Source: Macrocystis pyrifera (Eukaryota > Sar > Phaeophyceae > Laminariales > Laminariaceae). Taken from it: a stretch of DNA of 64,000 bases. Position numbers and translations under genes: made by a program. This document shows positions 21,673-33,312 of the stretch, piece by piece. The notes below the pieces were generated by a model. That model did no database searches, was not told the origin of the DNA, and worked only from the letters and a program-made list of their open reading frames with translations. How positions within the stretch are numbered: the stretch's first letter is position 1; every line of letters begins with the position of its first letter. The stretch covers positions 1,665,001 to 1,729,000 of the forward strand of contig JASSKH010000003.1 of assembly GCA_031763025.1 (NCBI GenBank), given 5' to 3'.

Positions 21673-22486
21673 GTACGTGCGGCGTGTGTGTGCGAGAGAC
21701 GGGAGGATGGGTCTATCAACTGGTGGCTTTGGTGTTTCATGTTGTGTTTTTAATTGAAATGTTTTGGTCTATTTTTTTAGCTTATGCCAGTACGATTTTT
21801 TTTAATTTTAATTCTAGACGGACCTAACCAGTACCAGGTACGTAGCATCCTCTTGTTTTTGTGGTTTGTTGGTTTGTCTGGGGTTTTTTTTTTTCGTTTT
21901 TTTTTTAACGGAAACTTTGGGGAGTGCTCAAGCTACCTATTTGGCAAGTTGTCGACCATAATTGGAACGGTATTCAAGTTTGCAACCTGCGCTGTTGTCT
22001 TCGCCGACCCTGGTGTGCCATATGGACCTGGAGAAACAAACGGATAGCCCTATTTATTTTTTTAGTTGATGTTGTCTTCTACGGGGGACTTCTACGGGGG
22101 ACCACAGTAAATAGGACCAAATATTGTTAGTAAAAAGAGGGAAATATATAGATTTTTGTGTGTACCGTAGGTCCTATTTACTACGGTCCCCTGTAATAGC
22201 TTAGCTTCGACTTTTATGTTGTTTTGGTAATTTTCTAGATATTGCTGATTTTCATGTTGGTTTTCTCATGTTTTGTTAGTGTTAAAATTTGTGTCTACTT
22301 TTGTGCTGATTTCGATGTTTGTTTATTTTTGTCGTTTGTTTTCTGTTTGTTTTTTTCTGTTGACTTATGGTTATGATGTTCGTTATGATGTCCATGTCAA
22401 TGTTGATGTTGGTGTTCACGTGTTTTTTGTTTTTTGTTTTCTGTGTTTTCTGTGCTTCCTGTGTTTCATGTGTTTTTTTTTCCAAG
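21673..22486 (+). other. Intron 10
   Basis: T-rich, with a TTACGGGGG MITE (about 22092-22196) whose left end is partly duplicated (22077-22090). The acceptor is TTCCAAG at 22480-22486. No gene. Confidence 0.7.
22092..22196. mobile_element. TTACGGGGG MITE
   Basis: TCTACGGGGGACCACAG / CTACGGTCCCCTGTAA ends, family core ATTGTTAGTAAAAAGAGGG, TA after the right end. Confidence 0.82.
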
Positions 22487-22610
22487 GTCGAACCGCAACA
22501 GCTTTATCCGCACCGTTTCGGGCAACGTGGCGGCGGACGACGACGCCATCTTCTCGGCTAGGGCGGTGGGGAAAAAGAGAAGGTCCTCCCGACGTCTGTC
22601 CATAGCACAG
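22487..22610 (+). CDS. ADCY10-like: Exon 11: basic Ser/Arg linker exon
   Basis: 124 nt; its first base completes ATG from exon 10; phase 0 out, donor GTAGTT. Product SNRNSFIRTVSGNVAADDD and AIFSARAVGKKRRSSRRLS. The basic cluster KKRRSSRR looks like a kinase or nuclear-signal type motif, but function is not assigned. Confidence 0.65.
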
Positions 22611-22820
22611 GTAGTTCTGTCCGGTCTTGTTTTCGCTTGGCTTGCCGTGTCTGACCCTATTTTGTCATCTGTCATCTGTTTTATCATCTGTCTGGTCACG
22701 TCATGTCATCTAGGTAACTCGTATTTTTTATTTTGCATTCATCGATGTAATGAGTCAAAATCAACCCCCCCCCCCCCCCCCCCCCCCCCCCCATTGTCTC
22801 CCGCCTCCATACGATTTTAG
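22611..22820 (+). other. Intron 11 with poly(C)
   Basis: 210 bp, with about 27 C at 22766-22792 serving as the pyrimidine tract before the acceptor CGATTTTAG. Confidence 0.65.
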
Positions 22821-22943
22821 AACGGCATGGTGCCCCTGCCATCTGCTAGCGGGATCCCCAATTCGGAGTTGAGCTCGTCGGGAACTTATTCGCTGACGAG
22901 ATCCTCGCGGTACTCGTTGCAGCAGACGGGGACGGTTTCGTCG
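22821..22943 (+). CDS. ADCY10-like: Exon 12: Ser-rich linker exon
   Basis: 41 codons, phase 0 to 0, donor GTGAGA at 22944. Product NGMVPLPSASGIPNSELSSS and then GTYSLTRSSRYSLQQTGTV. Low complexity, no domain recognised. Confidence 0.65.
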
Positions 22944-23782
22944 GTGAGAGCGCCGAGGGACGAGATTTCAGTATTAATAGTAGCATCCAAGGTTGTGTGT
23001 GTCCATGATTTGTGTGTCCATGATGTGTGTGTCCATGATTTGTGTGTACATGATGTGTGTGTCCATGATTTGTGTGTACATGATGTGTGTGTCCATTATT
23101 TGTGTGTCCATGATGTGTGTGTCCATGATTTGTGTGTCCATGATTTGTGTGTACATGATGTGTGTGTGTCCATGATTTGTGTGTACATGATGTGTGTGTG
23201 TCCATGATGTGTGTGTGTCCATGATGTGTGTGTCCATGATTTGTGTGTACATGATGTGTGTGTCCATGATTTGTGTGTACATGATGTGTGTGTCCATTAT
23301 TTGTGTGTCCATGATGTGTGTGTCCATTATTTGTGTGTCCATGATGTGTGTGTCCATGATTTGTGTGTACATGATGTGTGTGTGTCCATGATGTGTGTAC
23401 ATGATGTGTGTGTACATGTGTGTGTATCCATGACTTGTGTGTACATGATGTGTGTGCGTTCTTGTTGTTGTCCTCATCATGTATTCTGTTCTTATTCTTG
23501 TTCTTATCATTTATTTTGTCCTTGCTCTTGTTCTCATCATTTGTTGCTATTAATAGTTATTTTTTTCAATGCCTCTTTTCTTGTTCTTCGTATTTAGATT
23601 TTTCCTGCTCTTCTGCTTCTGTTTCTGCTTCTTGTTCCTATATATATATAGGTACCTGGTACGTTTTTTTTTTCGTTCACACGAGTAAAATACCAAAGTA
23701 TTTACAAGCCATACCGCACCGTCTCCCGTCTCCCGTCCCCCCCCCCCCCCCTCACACTCCTCCCCGCTTCCTTAAAACACAG
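22944..23782 (+). other. Intron 12 with a TGTGTGTCCATGAT minisatellite
   Basis: A long minisatellite at 22994-23455, two TATTAATA palindromes (22972-22979, 23548-23555) and a 13-C run near 23738. The acceptor is AAAACACAG at 23774-23782. Confidence 0.7.
22994..23455. repeat. 16-18-bp minisatellite (about 460 bp)
   Basis: Units TGTGTGTCCATGATT and TGTGTGTACATGATG alternate about 28 times. The unit is open in several frames on both strands (CVHDLCVHDV / HTHHVHTNHG), which explains the long apparent frames here. Confidence 0.9.
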
Positions 23783-24046
23783 AACCCAGGTTTCTCGTCG
23801 TCCGTTCAAGCCGCATTCCAAGGACAGAACGCTCGCAACAACAACGCTAATGGCTACCCGTACCAGTCGGCCTCTCTGGGGATGGCCCAAGGCTTCCCCC
23901 CTCCACCAACCCACCTAGCTGGAATAACGGGAGTTCCCCCTTCTCTTGGCGCTCCGTTTACACCAGCGGGGGCACGGGGCAGTGGTCATCGGATGGATGA
24001 CAGTGTGTCTTCGACCACGAGCAGCAATACAGGAGGCGGTGTTAGG
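23783..24046 (+). CDS. ADCY10-like: Exon 13: Pro/Gly/Asn-rich linker exon
   Basis: 88 codons, phase 0 to 0, donor GTGAGG at 24047. Product NPGFSSSVQAAFQGQNARNN, then GYPYQSASLGMAQGFPPPP, ending SSTTSSNTGGGVR. Low complexity but with ordinary amino-acid diversity and no frame break. No domain recognised. Confidence 0.7.
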
Positions 24047-24461
24047 GTGAGGTTTGGTGACCTGGTGTGATTTCCTCCCCCCCCCCCCCCGTTTGCAGTG
24101 GGTGCGTCTCACTGCATTGCGTCGGTGGATGAGTGTCTTTTCGCCTTGCGGCTCAGATAGATACATGGCGACAGTACGTGTACCAAGTTACAATATACTA
24201 TAGGTTATTCGGACAACCTACCATCATGTGTACTAATGGAACTACCCCTACCCCTCCCCCCCCCCCCCCCCCCCCCCCCCGCCCCTCTTCCTCCCCCCCC
24301 CCCCCCCCTTCCTCCCCCCCCCCCCCCCCCCCCCCTGCCATCCCCTCCGTTTCCCTTTCCCTCCTCCTCCTGCCCCCCTTCCTCCTCCTCCACCTACCCC
24401 TCCCGCTCCTCCTCTCCCCTCCTCCCCCCTCCTCCTCCTCGTGGGAAACCCGTGTTGTCAG
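24047..24461 (+). other. Intron 13, C-rich
   Basis: Poly(C) and CT-rich from 24254 to about 24440 (blocks of 10-25 C), ending in GTTGTCAG. The Pro- and Gly-rich frames on either strand are tract translations. Confidence 0.7.
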
Positions 24462-24647
24462 CAAATGATGCACCCGCAGGTTTACCCCGACATGTACGAA
24501 GATTGCAGGCTACACGTTGTGGTACCTCGGTCGTGGAAGTGGTCCAGCCTGCCAGATCACTACCAGAGGCTTCCCGTGATCTCTACGAGCGATGTGGAGA
24601 CGTTCCAGGGGCTCCTTGAGACCTGCTGGAAGTGCGCCTGCGAAGAT
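24462..24647 (+). CDS. ADCY10-like: Exon 14: folded region before the P-loop
   Basis: 62 codons, phase 0 to 0, donor GTGAGT. Product QMMHPQVYPDMYEDCRLHVV, VPRSWKWSSLPDHYQRLPVI and then ETFQGLLETCWKCACED. Aromatic- and Cys-rich, unlike the linker exons. I do not recognise the fold. Its place suggests the lead-in to the NTPase module. Confidence 0.75.
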
Positions 24648-24798
24648 GTGAGTGGAGGGGTGTTGGGTGTGATGTGTTGGGTATTGTCTACTAGTGTTGA
24701 GCGTGTTGGGTGTGTTTGGTAGGTTCGGTGTAGTGCGTGTGCTGCGTGTGTTCCGCGCTTGTTGGTTGTGTTGTGCTCTGTCTGTACGTTGTCTGTTG

Positions 24799-24907
24799 TT
24801 ACGGAGGACCATAGTAAATAGGACCAAATATTGTTGGTAAAATAGATAAACATATCGGTTTTTGTCTATACCGTACTGTAGGTCCTACTTACTATGGTCC
24901 CCCGTGA
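24799..24907. mobile_element. TTACGGGGG MITE
   Basis: TTACGGAGGACCATAG / CTATGGTCCCCCGTGA ends with the family core. Confidence 0.83.
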
Positions 24908-25339
24908 CAGTCTTCGTCTGCGTGTTTGAGTTTAAGTTTGTATGTATGTGTTTGTGTATGCCGCCGCCCGCCCGCCACGTTGGCACGCATTATTAATTTT
25001 ATCATTATTATTGTTATTTTTGTGCCGGTGATCTGTTGTTTTGTTCTGTTGTTTTCTTTTTCATTCTGGCTTATAGTTGTTGGTTTTTATATAATATTTT
25101 GCTTCTGTGCCATGGTTCGTTTTTTTTTTTTTTTTCGGTTTTTGTTGCATCGCGTTGAGCATCGCGTTTTCGTTTACCGCCCCAACCATTAGTTAGAATG
25201 GCGTCTACACATCGTACGTACAGCCTTAGCATACTCGAAAAATGTTTCCGCTGTCGAAGCTTTTTTTCTGCTGCACGAATTATTCTACACTAAATCCAAC
25301 TAGTTTGTGTCCAAAAACGTGGGTGCAAGGTTAAAGGGA

Positions 25340-25465
25340 CTACATCTTACAGTAGTCCTAAGCTTGGTGCAGTAGGTCTATCCTTGCTAGAGTAGGTCTA
25401 ACGTGGGTACAGTAGGTCTAACCTTGCCACAGTAGGTCTAACCTTGCTACAGTAGGTCTTAACCT
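25340..25465. repeat. About 20-bp tandem repeat
   Basis: Five or so units of ACAGTAGGTCTAACCTTGCT with point differences. Confidence 0.8.
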
Positions 25466-25582
25466 TGGATTCGTCTCGAAATATTCTTGGCGTTTCATTT
25501 TGCGCGGTCTGTGTCGACGTCTATCTAACCTTGCAAGTTTTTCTCGAACTTAAATTTCTTGGGCGATTTTTTTTTTGCGCAG

Positions 25583-25740
25583 TCTGAAGTGATGAGGTGG
25601 TCGCACGCCCCGCCGGCTCTAGAAGACCTCGTGCTCAACATCGTCGGCAGCCGGGTCATGCTGCCCACGGAGCCGGACTATGACATCGCTCTGCTTCCGC
25701 ACTTCGTCAAGGAGGCTTTCGGAACCAAGGGATTTCGGGG
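25583..25740 (+). CDS. ADCY10-like: Exon 15: region before the P-loop
   Basis: 158 nt, phase 0 in and phase 2 out. Product SEVMRWSHAPPALEDLVLNI, then PTEPDYDIALLPHFVKEAFG, ending GTKGFRG. I end it at the donor GTGCGT (25741) because GG plus the first base of exon 16 gives Gly and keeps the frame; reading on would hit TGA at 25754. Confidence 0.72.
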
Positions 25741-27128
<1,388 letters not shown>

Positions 27129-27246
27129 CTGCATCGACAGAAAACGGTCGTTCCTGCCTGATACTGGTGGCGGCGCTGGTGGTTTCGTGGAGCTGTGCCT
27201 TGTGCCCAAGAGAGAGATCCTAAACGTGCAGAGCCGGTGGCTGAAT
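27129..27246 (+). CDS. ADCY10-like: Exon 16: start of the NTPase module
   Basis: 118 nt; its first base completes GGC from exon 15; phase 0 out, donor GTGAGA. Product CIDRKRSFLPDTGGGAGG then FVELCLVPKREILNVQSRW. The segment before the P-loop in ADCY10 reads PLLGRNKEINYFM, so KREI may be the equivalent of the (V/L)GR..E(I/L) motif of STAND NTPases. Confidence 0.72.
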
Positions 27247-27496
27247 GTGAGAGGGAGTGCATGGGAATGGGAGATTGGACTGAAGGAAGAAACCCCGCGC
27301 GCATGTTTGGGGCGGGCGGGAGGGGAGGCGGGGGGGGGGGGCGGAGGGTATTCATATATTCGCGTACTGTTGCGTTCGCGCTCGTGTCGTGTGCCGGGGC
27401 ACACAAGAACGGGGCAGATCGCGATGTACCACTTTGGCCGTAAATATGAGGGACGTTTCTACCTAAATAGGAAGGATTAACAACACTTGTATTTAG

Positions 27497-27830
27497 CCAC
27501 AGGCGTCCCCGGTGGCTTGGTAGGTGGTCCGCGTACCTATCGAGATCAAGTTCGCGGGTTCGAGTCTCACAGAGTGCATACTCGTAGCGACTTTTTCTTG
27601 CACAAGAAATTATTAGCGGAGAGCACGAGAGCGTGAGTTGGCACATTTGATGAAAATAGACTACTAGCAGTGGGAATGCTGAACCCTATTGCGCGACAAA
27701 AAAGAAAGGCACGTACCGGGGTGGAGAAGGGGCGACACCTGTGACCACGGCTTGTCCAGAAGCTCGCTGAGGGTAGAACCTCCTGCGAGTTACCCTGGAA
27801 AATAAAAGTGATGATTAATGTATATATATA
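27497..27830 (+). mobile_element. Probable tRNA-derived SINE
   Basis: The head contains a box A-like GGTGGCTTGGTAGGTGG and a box B-like GGGTTCGAGTCTC at tRNA-like spacing, but the T stem does not pair, so it is not a functional tRNA. An unrelated body of about 240 bp follows and ends in GGAAAATAAAAGTGATG before a TA microsatellite. No second copy is in the window, so the family call is tentative. Confidence 0.45.
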
Positions 27831-28489
27831 TATTTTTCGCCCATCTAGATTCTATGTTTGCCTGTGTGAGACCTGGTCCTGTGTCTCGTTTCTAAGCAGG
27901 GAGACCGTCTCAGCGGTCCTCATGTTCGCGCCGAGAGCGGTATGTCCATTGAACTGGTGGCTAAACGTGACAGGAAGTGCCTGGAACTGAGCGAAACCCC
28001 GGGCGCATGTTTCGAGTGGGGAGAGGGTGTTTCTCATGTCATGCATGGCCGTAGTCGTATTACCGCGGGCCCTCGCATCCTTACAATGCCGGGGATTGAA
28101 CTGAGGAAAACCCCACGCGCATGTGTGGGCCGAGGGGGGGGGGGGAAGAGAGGGGAGATGAGACTGAGAGAACGGGGCACGGGGGGGAGGGGTAGCCGTG
28201 GGGTTCGGAAGGCAGTGAGTTGCTTTGTTTTCGCATGCACGCGCGAGGAGGAGGAGGAGAGGGAGGGGGGGGGGGGAGCGGTGGGGGATAGATGGGAGGC
28301 ATTTTGCAACTCGAGCACGTTTGTATCATAGGTACTTTTTATGTATAAGGCGCCTGTCGACAGCTGACCGACGTTCATGTCGGGCTCCCTGTTGACATTT
28401 TGACACCGCCTTCCCTTATAGAATCATGTTGAGATAGCCACAGCGGCAAAGTACCACCAGTCCCCAACCCCCCCCCCCCCCTCCCCCAA

Positions 28490-28600
28490 AGCAATGTCTG
28501 CCGGGTCGGTGAAAACCCGACGTACTCCGTCCCGGCCTTTAGAGATGCGCGGGAATTTCTATGATGATACGACGACGGCCATGCATGACATGAGTTAGAA
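28490..28600 (+). repeat. C-tailed repeat, core fragment without tail
   Basis: AAGCAATGTCTGCCGGGTCG ... CCGTCCCGGCC ... ACGGCCATGCATGACATGAG in family order. Confidence 0.65.
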
Positions 28601-28621
28601 GTACTGTATAGTACTATATAC

Positions 28622-29195
28622 ATAGGTTGGGTTGGCGTCGGTTGGTGTGACGATGCTGTAAACACGGTAATCGCTGCGTGAGCTAGACAAGCAGGGTACT
28701 GTTTTTTTTTTGTCTTGTTTTTTTGGCGGTCGGTGGTCCAGCTAAATCATGTGTACGAGGTGAAGAACCTTAACGTCGCGCAGGTGAATTATCGTACTAC
28801 GTAGTGTGTATATTCTAGGGCACCCACGAGGCAGTTACATAATAACCCTGTTGTTGGCTGTAGAAGTGGCCAAACCGGAAAACGAACGAATTCATTGAAC
28901 GCTGCCACCCATTCGCAAGAAAGTACGCACAACAAGGTGCCGAAACTCGCCTCTCCTCATAAGCGGTTCTTATATACGAACACCTGACGGCGCTTCGCGC
29001 TTGGTGCAAGCAATGCCTGCCTGGTCGGTGAGAATCCAAGGCAAGCAACAAATGAATACGCCCCCCCCCCCCCGCTTGGTGCAAGCAATGTCTGCCTGGT
29101 GGGTGAAAACCCGACATGCTCCGTCCCGGCATTGTAGGGATGCGAGGGTCTATGGCTATACGACTACGGCCGTGCATGATATTGAGTACACCCCT
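28622..29195 (+). repeat. C-tailed dispersed repeat, near-complete copy with doubled 3' end
   Basis: Starts AGGTTGGGTTGGCGTCGG, with an internal poly(T), the GGCACCCACGAGGCAGTTAC and GCGCTTCGCGCTTGGTGCAA modules, then a first poly(C) at about 29060-29073 and a second 3' module from 29074 to about 29195. Confidence 0.75.
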
Positions 29196-29318
29196 CTTCC
29201 TTGGCCTTTTATGGTCACACGACTACGGCCGCTGATACCCCCACCCCTATCGTCACCAACACCACCCCTTGCAACACCCCTCCCCCCTCCTGCCGCACCA
29301 CCGCCACCATCGCCACAG

Positions 29319-29561
29319 AGCCGCATCTGCCTGTTGGAGCACAAAATAGCCCTCGTGACGAGACAGGTGGGCTCGGTGCTGCTGCTGGAGGGCTTGCCTG
29401 GTGCGGGCAAAACGGAGGTCCTCAGCGTGTTCACGGCCAGGACCCTGCCGAGGAAGGCCCTGATCCACTTCACCGCCGCGTCGCCCTACCACTCCAACAA
29501 GGGGTTCGGAGGCTGGTCCATGGTGCTGCAGCAGTACCTCGACTCGCTCTACAAGCATGAG
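29319..29561 (+). CDS. ADCY10-like: Exon 17: P-loop (Walker A) of the NTPase domain
   Basis: 81 codons, phase 0 to 0, donor GTGGGA. Product SRICLLEHKIALVTRQ, then VGSVLLLEGLPGAGKTEVLS and ASPYHSNKGFGGWSMVLQQ. GLPGAGKT is a canonical Walker A (GxxGxGKT) and aligns with MYEGLPGYGKSQIL of human sAC; the following F.GGW....Q.Y matches the region after it. In human ADCY10 this domain is degenerate in part; here the P-loop is intact. Its role in sAC is thought to be regulatory. Confidence 0.92.
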
Positions 29562-29814
29562 GTGGGATGTTTTTTTCCGGGGGGCGGGGGGAGAAGCGAG
29601 TTAGTATCGTAGGCGAATTTAGCGGGGGGGGGGGTTATATGCGTGAGGTGGGATGGCTTAGGGACGGGGGGGCCATGGCGTCGTGGACAAGCTTGAAGTG
29701 AGATGTTTCAGGGGGGGATGGGGGTTGCTGTACGAGATTGGGGTGGGATGCTTGAATCTGGGCCGGGGAGTTGCTGAACCTGGCGTGGGCTATAATTGAT
29801 GTGCTTGGTATCTT

Positions 29815-29896
29815 TCTACGACTCTGACCGGGAATATCATACCCTTTCGATACTCATACTAGAATTGAAACAGGGCTTATATTGCGGGTCACAGTG
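29815..29896. mobile_element. CCACTCTG-family foldback, diverged
   Basis: ACTCTGACCGGGAATATCAT at the left and ATATTGCGGGTCACAGTG at the right are inverted. Confidence 0.5.
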
Positions 29897-30357
29897 TGCT
29901 CTGTACTGGATGCACACATACCCAGGACAGATAACCATCTACAGTACAGTAGATAATGAATTGTTCATATGACCTCCCCGATGGTTGAACGCTTCCACAG
30001 ATCATCACCGATCCCCACTTTGATCTAGATCTTTTGGGACAGATACGAAGGATGCTGCTGATCTGTGTGCTGCAGCTCATGTAGAGGGCGTGGGGACCGT
30101 GTGATCTGCATGGTCTGCAGTAGTGCCACATGCTCCCCGGATTGGATCTGCTCTATATATCATTGTGGCAGGTTTAAGGACAAGTTTGTCTTGTGAAGGT
30201 AGATCGTGAAGGGTCCCCCGTGTCGACCTGTGACGCAGACCGCGGCGCAGGCCGGTCACGTGATAGCGTGCCTGCGTGTTCTGCGGTTGGACCCTGCGTG
30301 CTTGAACTGTGACAAAACTGGAAGTGGGTCAACGACGACCATGCCGCTTGGGGGACT

Positions 30358-30893
30358 TGGGGGGGGGGTGTACTCGATAGGAGAGATGTACTCGATCTCA
30401 TGCATGGCCGTAGTCGTATGACCATAGACCCTCGCATCCCTACAATGCCGGGATGGAGCGTGTCGGCTTTTCACCGACCAGGCAGACATTGCTTGCACCA
30501 AGCGCGAAGCGCCGTGAGGTGTCCGGCGAGTCGCATGAAAGGTGAGCTGCATCCTACTAAGAACCGCCTGTGAGGCGGACTTGCATATGGATGACAGCTT
30601 CAATGAGTTAGTTTAATTTCCGGTGTAGCCACTTCCAGAGACAGCAATGGGAGTACTATGTAACTGCCTCTTGGGTGCCTTACCTTGCACACTACGTGAT
30701 ACGATCAATTCCCTTGTGCAGAGTAAAGGTTCTTTACTTCGCACAGATGATCTAACTAGACGACCAGCTGTGGGCGACCGCCAAAAAAAAAAAAAAAAAA
30801 AAAAAAAAAACGGTACCCTGGATGTCTAGCTCACGTAGTGAGCGGCATGTTTTACAGTGTCGTTGCCAACCGACGCCAACCCAACCCATATAT
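30358..30893 (-). repeat. C-tailed dispersed repeat, near-complete copy
   Basis: In reverse orientation it shows every module of 40622-41158: GTTGGGTTGGCGTCGGTTGG start, homopolymer T run (30 A on the plus strand, 30781-30810), TCTGGAAGTGGC(T)AC, GGATGCAGCTCACC, AAGCGC(G)AA, CATGCATGAGATCGAGTAC, and poly(C) (plus-strand G, 30359-30368). Confidence 0.8.
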
Positions 30894-31055
30894 AATATTT
30901 AATCTATGGGGGGCTTGGGGGGGCGGGAAACCGTCGAAAGTGCGCACCGGAGCTATGATACATCTGATGCACAGAGATTCTCGGCAAGCACGATTTTCAC
31001 TGTAGTGTGCGTGTTTGTGCGTTTTTTTTAGGCTCCGCCGGCCAGGTAAGAATAG

Positions 31056-31165
31056 AGCTCAATCCTTCTAGGACCGAAGTCAGTCCCGTTTTGGAGACAA
31101 ATTACTTGCAATTTGAGTGGTTTGTCCCAGCACGGGACTGCAGTCATACTGTAGAAGGGTTGAGC
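31056..31165. mobile_element. TTAACCC/GCAGTCCCG foldback
   Basis: CTTCTAGGACCGAAGTCAGT / ..CGGGACTGCAGTCATACTGTAGAAGGG inverted ends around a GGAGACAAATTACTTGCAAT centre. Confidence 0.65.
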
Positions 31166-31233
31166 TCACCACAGCAGGGCATGGTAAAAACATGCGCGTC
31201 GTGTGTCAGTTTACGCTGTTGCTCCCGTTGCAG

Positions 31234-31284
31234 CGGCAGACCAAGCTGCCGCCTCTATACTCGTACCTCGAGCCCATGAGTACC
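31234..31284 (+). CDS. ADCY10-like: Exon 18: small exon after the P-loop
   Basis: 17 codons (RQTKLPPLYSYLEPMST), phase 0 to 0, acceptor CGTTGCAG and donor GTACGT. It follows YKHE of exon 17, where human sAC reads CKHYKERQTNLRNK; the shared RQT supports the join. Confidence 0.65.
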
Positions 31285-31955
31285 GTACGTGTGGTAAGAT
31301 GACACAGTATGTAACGTATGTGTGATGAGGTAACATACTAATAATAATAGTGATGATTGTGAAATTTTCGTACTTTTTCGAACATATTTCTTCGTACGAG
31401 CGCCTTTGGGCCAAACGCCAAGTAATCGACACGGGAATCCCGGCCGGACACATTGGTCGAGGTCTGGGCGCGATCCATGAACTCTGGAGCGCGTGGCGGG
31501 CGCTCAAAAGTATTTTTGTCCGGCGGGAGTGGATAAGACGAATTATCTAGTTTCAGTACGAGAGGCCTTGTTTTGTACGTACTTATTGGTGAAGTGTTGT
31601 CTGTTTTCCTCCCTAGACTCTCATGGGCTGTGAACACACAGGTCAGACATATACCAGGTACACAACAGACAACATGCACATATCCCATCGTTCCAGCGCT
31701 GCCGCCCGCACGCGATGCGTGTTCGACACACCCATATGCGCAGTATTGCTGTGGCTGGTTGTGTTTGTCGGAGCCTGCCGTTCGTATTCCACCGTCTGCC
31801 AGATTTTTTTTCCTACGTATGTACCCAGACTGACGTATATCCCTGTACATTTTGTGTTGTTGCACGCGGAGCACGGACCACCGCCCAGACGACAATAGCA
31901 ACAGTGCATAGAGCGCGCTTACCTCTAGCTTCCTACAGCACCACAACCTTGCTGC

Positions 31956-31993
<38 letters not shown>

Positions 31994-33087
31994 GGGCACA
32001 CCTTGCGCTTATGGATTGATCGTACTGCGGCTACCAAAGTTGATTTATCGGAGACTTCGATCGATCACTTGACCACGCCACGACCACACCATCATCACCT
32101 CTCTCCCTGCTGCTTCTCCTGCATATTGCTGTGTGTGATCCAACATTGCCACTGCTCCAGCTGTGCTCAGCCCAGTGCGCCAACAGCAGCAGCAGCAGGC
32201 CGCGTACTGTGCGCACGTGGAAGATCCGCGCTGTACGCTCAGTACGAGCGTTCGTCGTGGTTGTCATCAGCATTGGTCTACAGTCTATCTCTATGCACGT
32301 ACCTTCCGCAATGTGTGACCGGCATTTTTCGCTCGCAATCGATTATCCCCGGATCGGTCTGTTCGTCGAGCCGAGTACAACAAATCGTTCGTACAAGCAT
32401 CGTGTACAGCAGCATTCGTATACAACATACTTACAGTTGCTGACTGCTGTGTGTCGTACACTGCTGACCGATAGGTCCTGTTAATAGAGCCAGCTGAAAG
32501 GAGATCAGTACAGGTTCTTTTGTCACAGTACGCGTATCTTCTGCTCTCGTATCATATCACACATCATTTTGCAGCAGTACCGCTGTACATGCAGTCAGTC
32601 GTACCTGTACAAGTTACTCTGCTATAGGAGATCCTGCAAATATGTCTTAGATCGCGTAAAAAAACACAACCTGAAGGTTGTGCGAGCACTCTGCTCTAGG
32701 GTAGATGCCATACTGCGCTTGATGAAAACAAAAAGAAGGATTTCGAAGTTCGACTCGCACCATCCACGCGTTTTTTCTTTTTTTCTTGTTTTCACTTTTG
32801 ACTTTATTCGTACCAGTACATCCACCTTGCTTTTCTGATCGTATGATATGATACAAGTTATAGTTATGTGTTTTTACCCAAAGCCACGGAGTTTGGGCCC
32901 GCTCACGTGTGGCGTGCGTTCATACCTCCATCTTTCACAGCTACTCCCAATACTTGGAGTAAAGCAAAGTATGTTCGAGAAAATACTGCTGTAGGTGCTT
33001 CGTACACTCGCAGTATTTTTCGGGACTTTTGTACTCCACATCACGGAAAGCTCTCCTCTGCTGTTCCGAGTAGAAACGGTGTTATAG
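31285..33087 (+). other. Intron 18, mostly the left half of the large repeat
   Basis: About 31355-33030 matches 7150-8890, with a CAG microsatellite (31961-31992) where copy 1 has fewer units. The acceptor is GGTGTTATAG at 33078-33087. Confidence 0.65.
31355..33030 (+). repeat. Large dispersed repeat, left half
   Basis: Co-linear with 7150-8890 (for example AAACGCCAAGTAATCGACAC, CCATCCACGCG and TGCTTCGTACACTCGCAGTA). The match stops at about 33030, at the place where the right half (37905-39535) picks up in the complete copy. Confidence 0.75.
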
Positions 33088-33312
33088 CCGCGGGCGGCTG
33101 AGAAGAGCGGGAAGTGGTGCCGGGGGGTCGTCGAAGCGGTGGACTGTTTCAGGGCGAGTTGGCACAGGGACGAGGTGCAGAGGAGCCGGCTGCGCCACGC
33201 AGCTGAAGACGACAAGAGCGGCGACAAGAGGAGGGGGGGAGGGGGGAAGGGCAGCCGTACTGATACAGCTGTCGACGAAATGCACAAACGAAATGATAGA
33301 TCGGGTGGCTTG
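33088..33312 (+). CDS. ADCY10-like: Exon 19 (tentative): charged insert
   Basis: 75 codons, phase 0 to 0, acceptor GTTATAG and donor GTATCG. Product PRAAEKSGKWCRGVVEAVDC, ASWHRDEVQRSRLRHAAEDD and then a basic Gly/Lys/Arg tract. It is GC-rich against AT-rich surroundings and keeps frame, but has no clear match in ADCY10. Exons 18 and 20 would also splice directly in frame, so it may be an optional exon or a false call. Confidence 0.4.

Larger units (their letters stand above)
24648..25582 (+). other. Intron 14
   Basis: A GTGTTG-rich start, a TTACGGGGG MITE (24799-24907), a roughly 20-bp tandem repeat (about 25340-25465), and an upstream decayed copy of the intron's own 3' end (about 25477-25515). 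The acceptor is TTTTTGCGCAG at 25572-25582. Confidence 0.7.
27247..29318 (+). other. Intron 16
   Basis: Contains a decayed copy of exon 16's 3' end (about 27915-28010), a third copy of its intronic flank (28082-28130), a probable tRNA-derived SINE (about 27497-27830), a C-tailed repeat fragment (28490-28600) and a near-complete C-tailed repeat (28622-29195). The acceptor is ATCGCCACAG at 29309-29318. Confidence 0.7.
29562..31233 (+). other. Intron 17
   Basis: G-rich start, a foldback (29815-29896), GATCTAG-type sequence (about 29915-30175), a complete minus-strand C-tailed repeat (30358-30893) including a 30-A run (30781-30810), and a TTAACCC foldback (31056-31165). The acceptor is TCCCGTTGCAG at 31223-31233. 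Confidence 0.7.

Noticed and set aside
22846-23597. Frames over the TGTGTGTCCATGAT array
   Set aside because: The array lacks stops in several frames by its composition; it lies between two well-supported exons as intron.
27500-27575. A functional tRNA gene
   Set aside because: The T stem cannot pair and no acceptor stem closes; it is better read as a SINE head.
27902-27945. Possible extra exon between CTAAGCAG and GTATGT
   Set aside because: Its length breaks the phase between exons 16 and 17, and the sequence is a decayed copy of exon 16's end.
28419-28460. Possible exon after CCCTTATAG (NHVEIATAAKYHQSP)
   Set aside because: It runs straight into a poly(C) tract with no donor, and exons 16 and 17 already join in phase.
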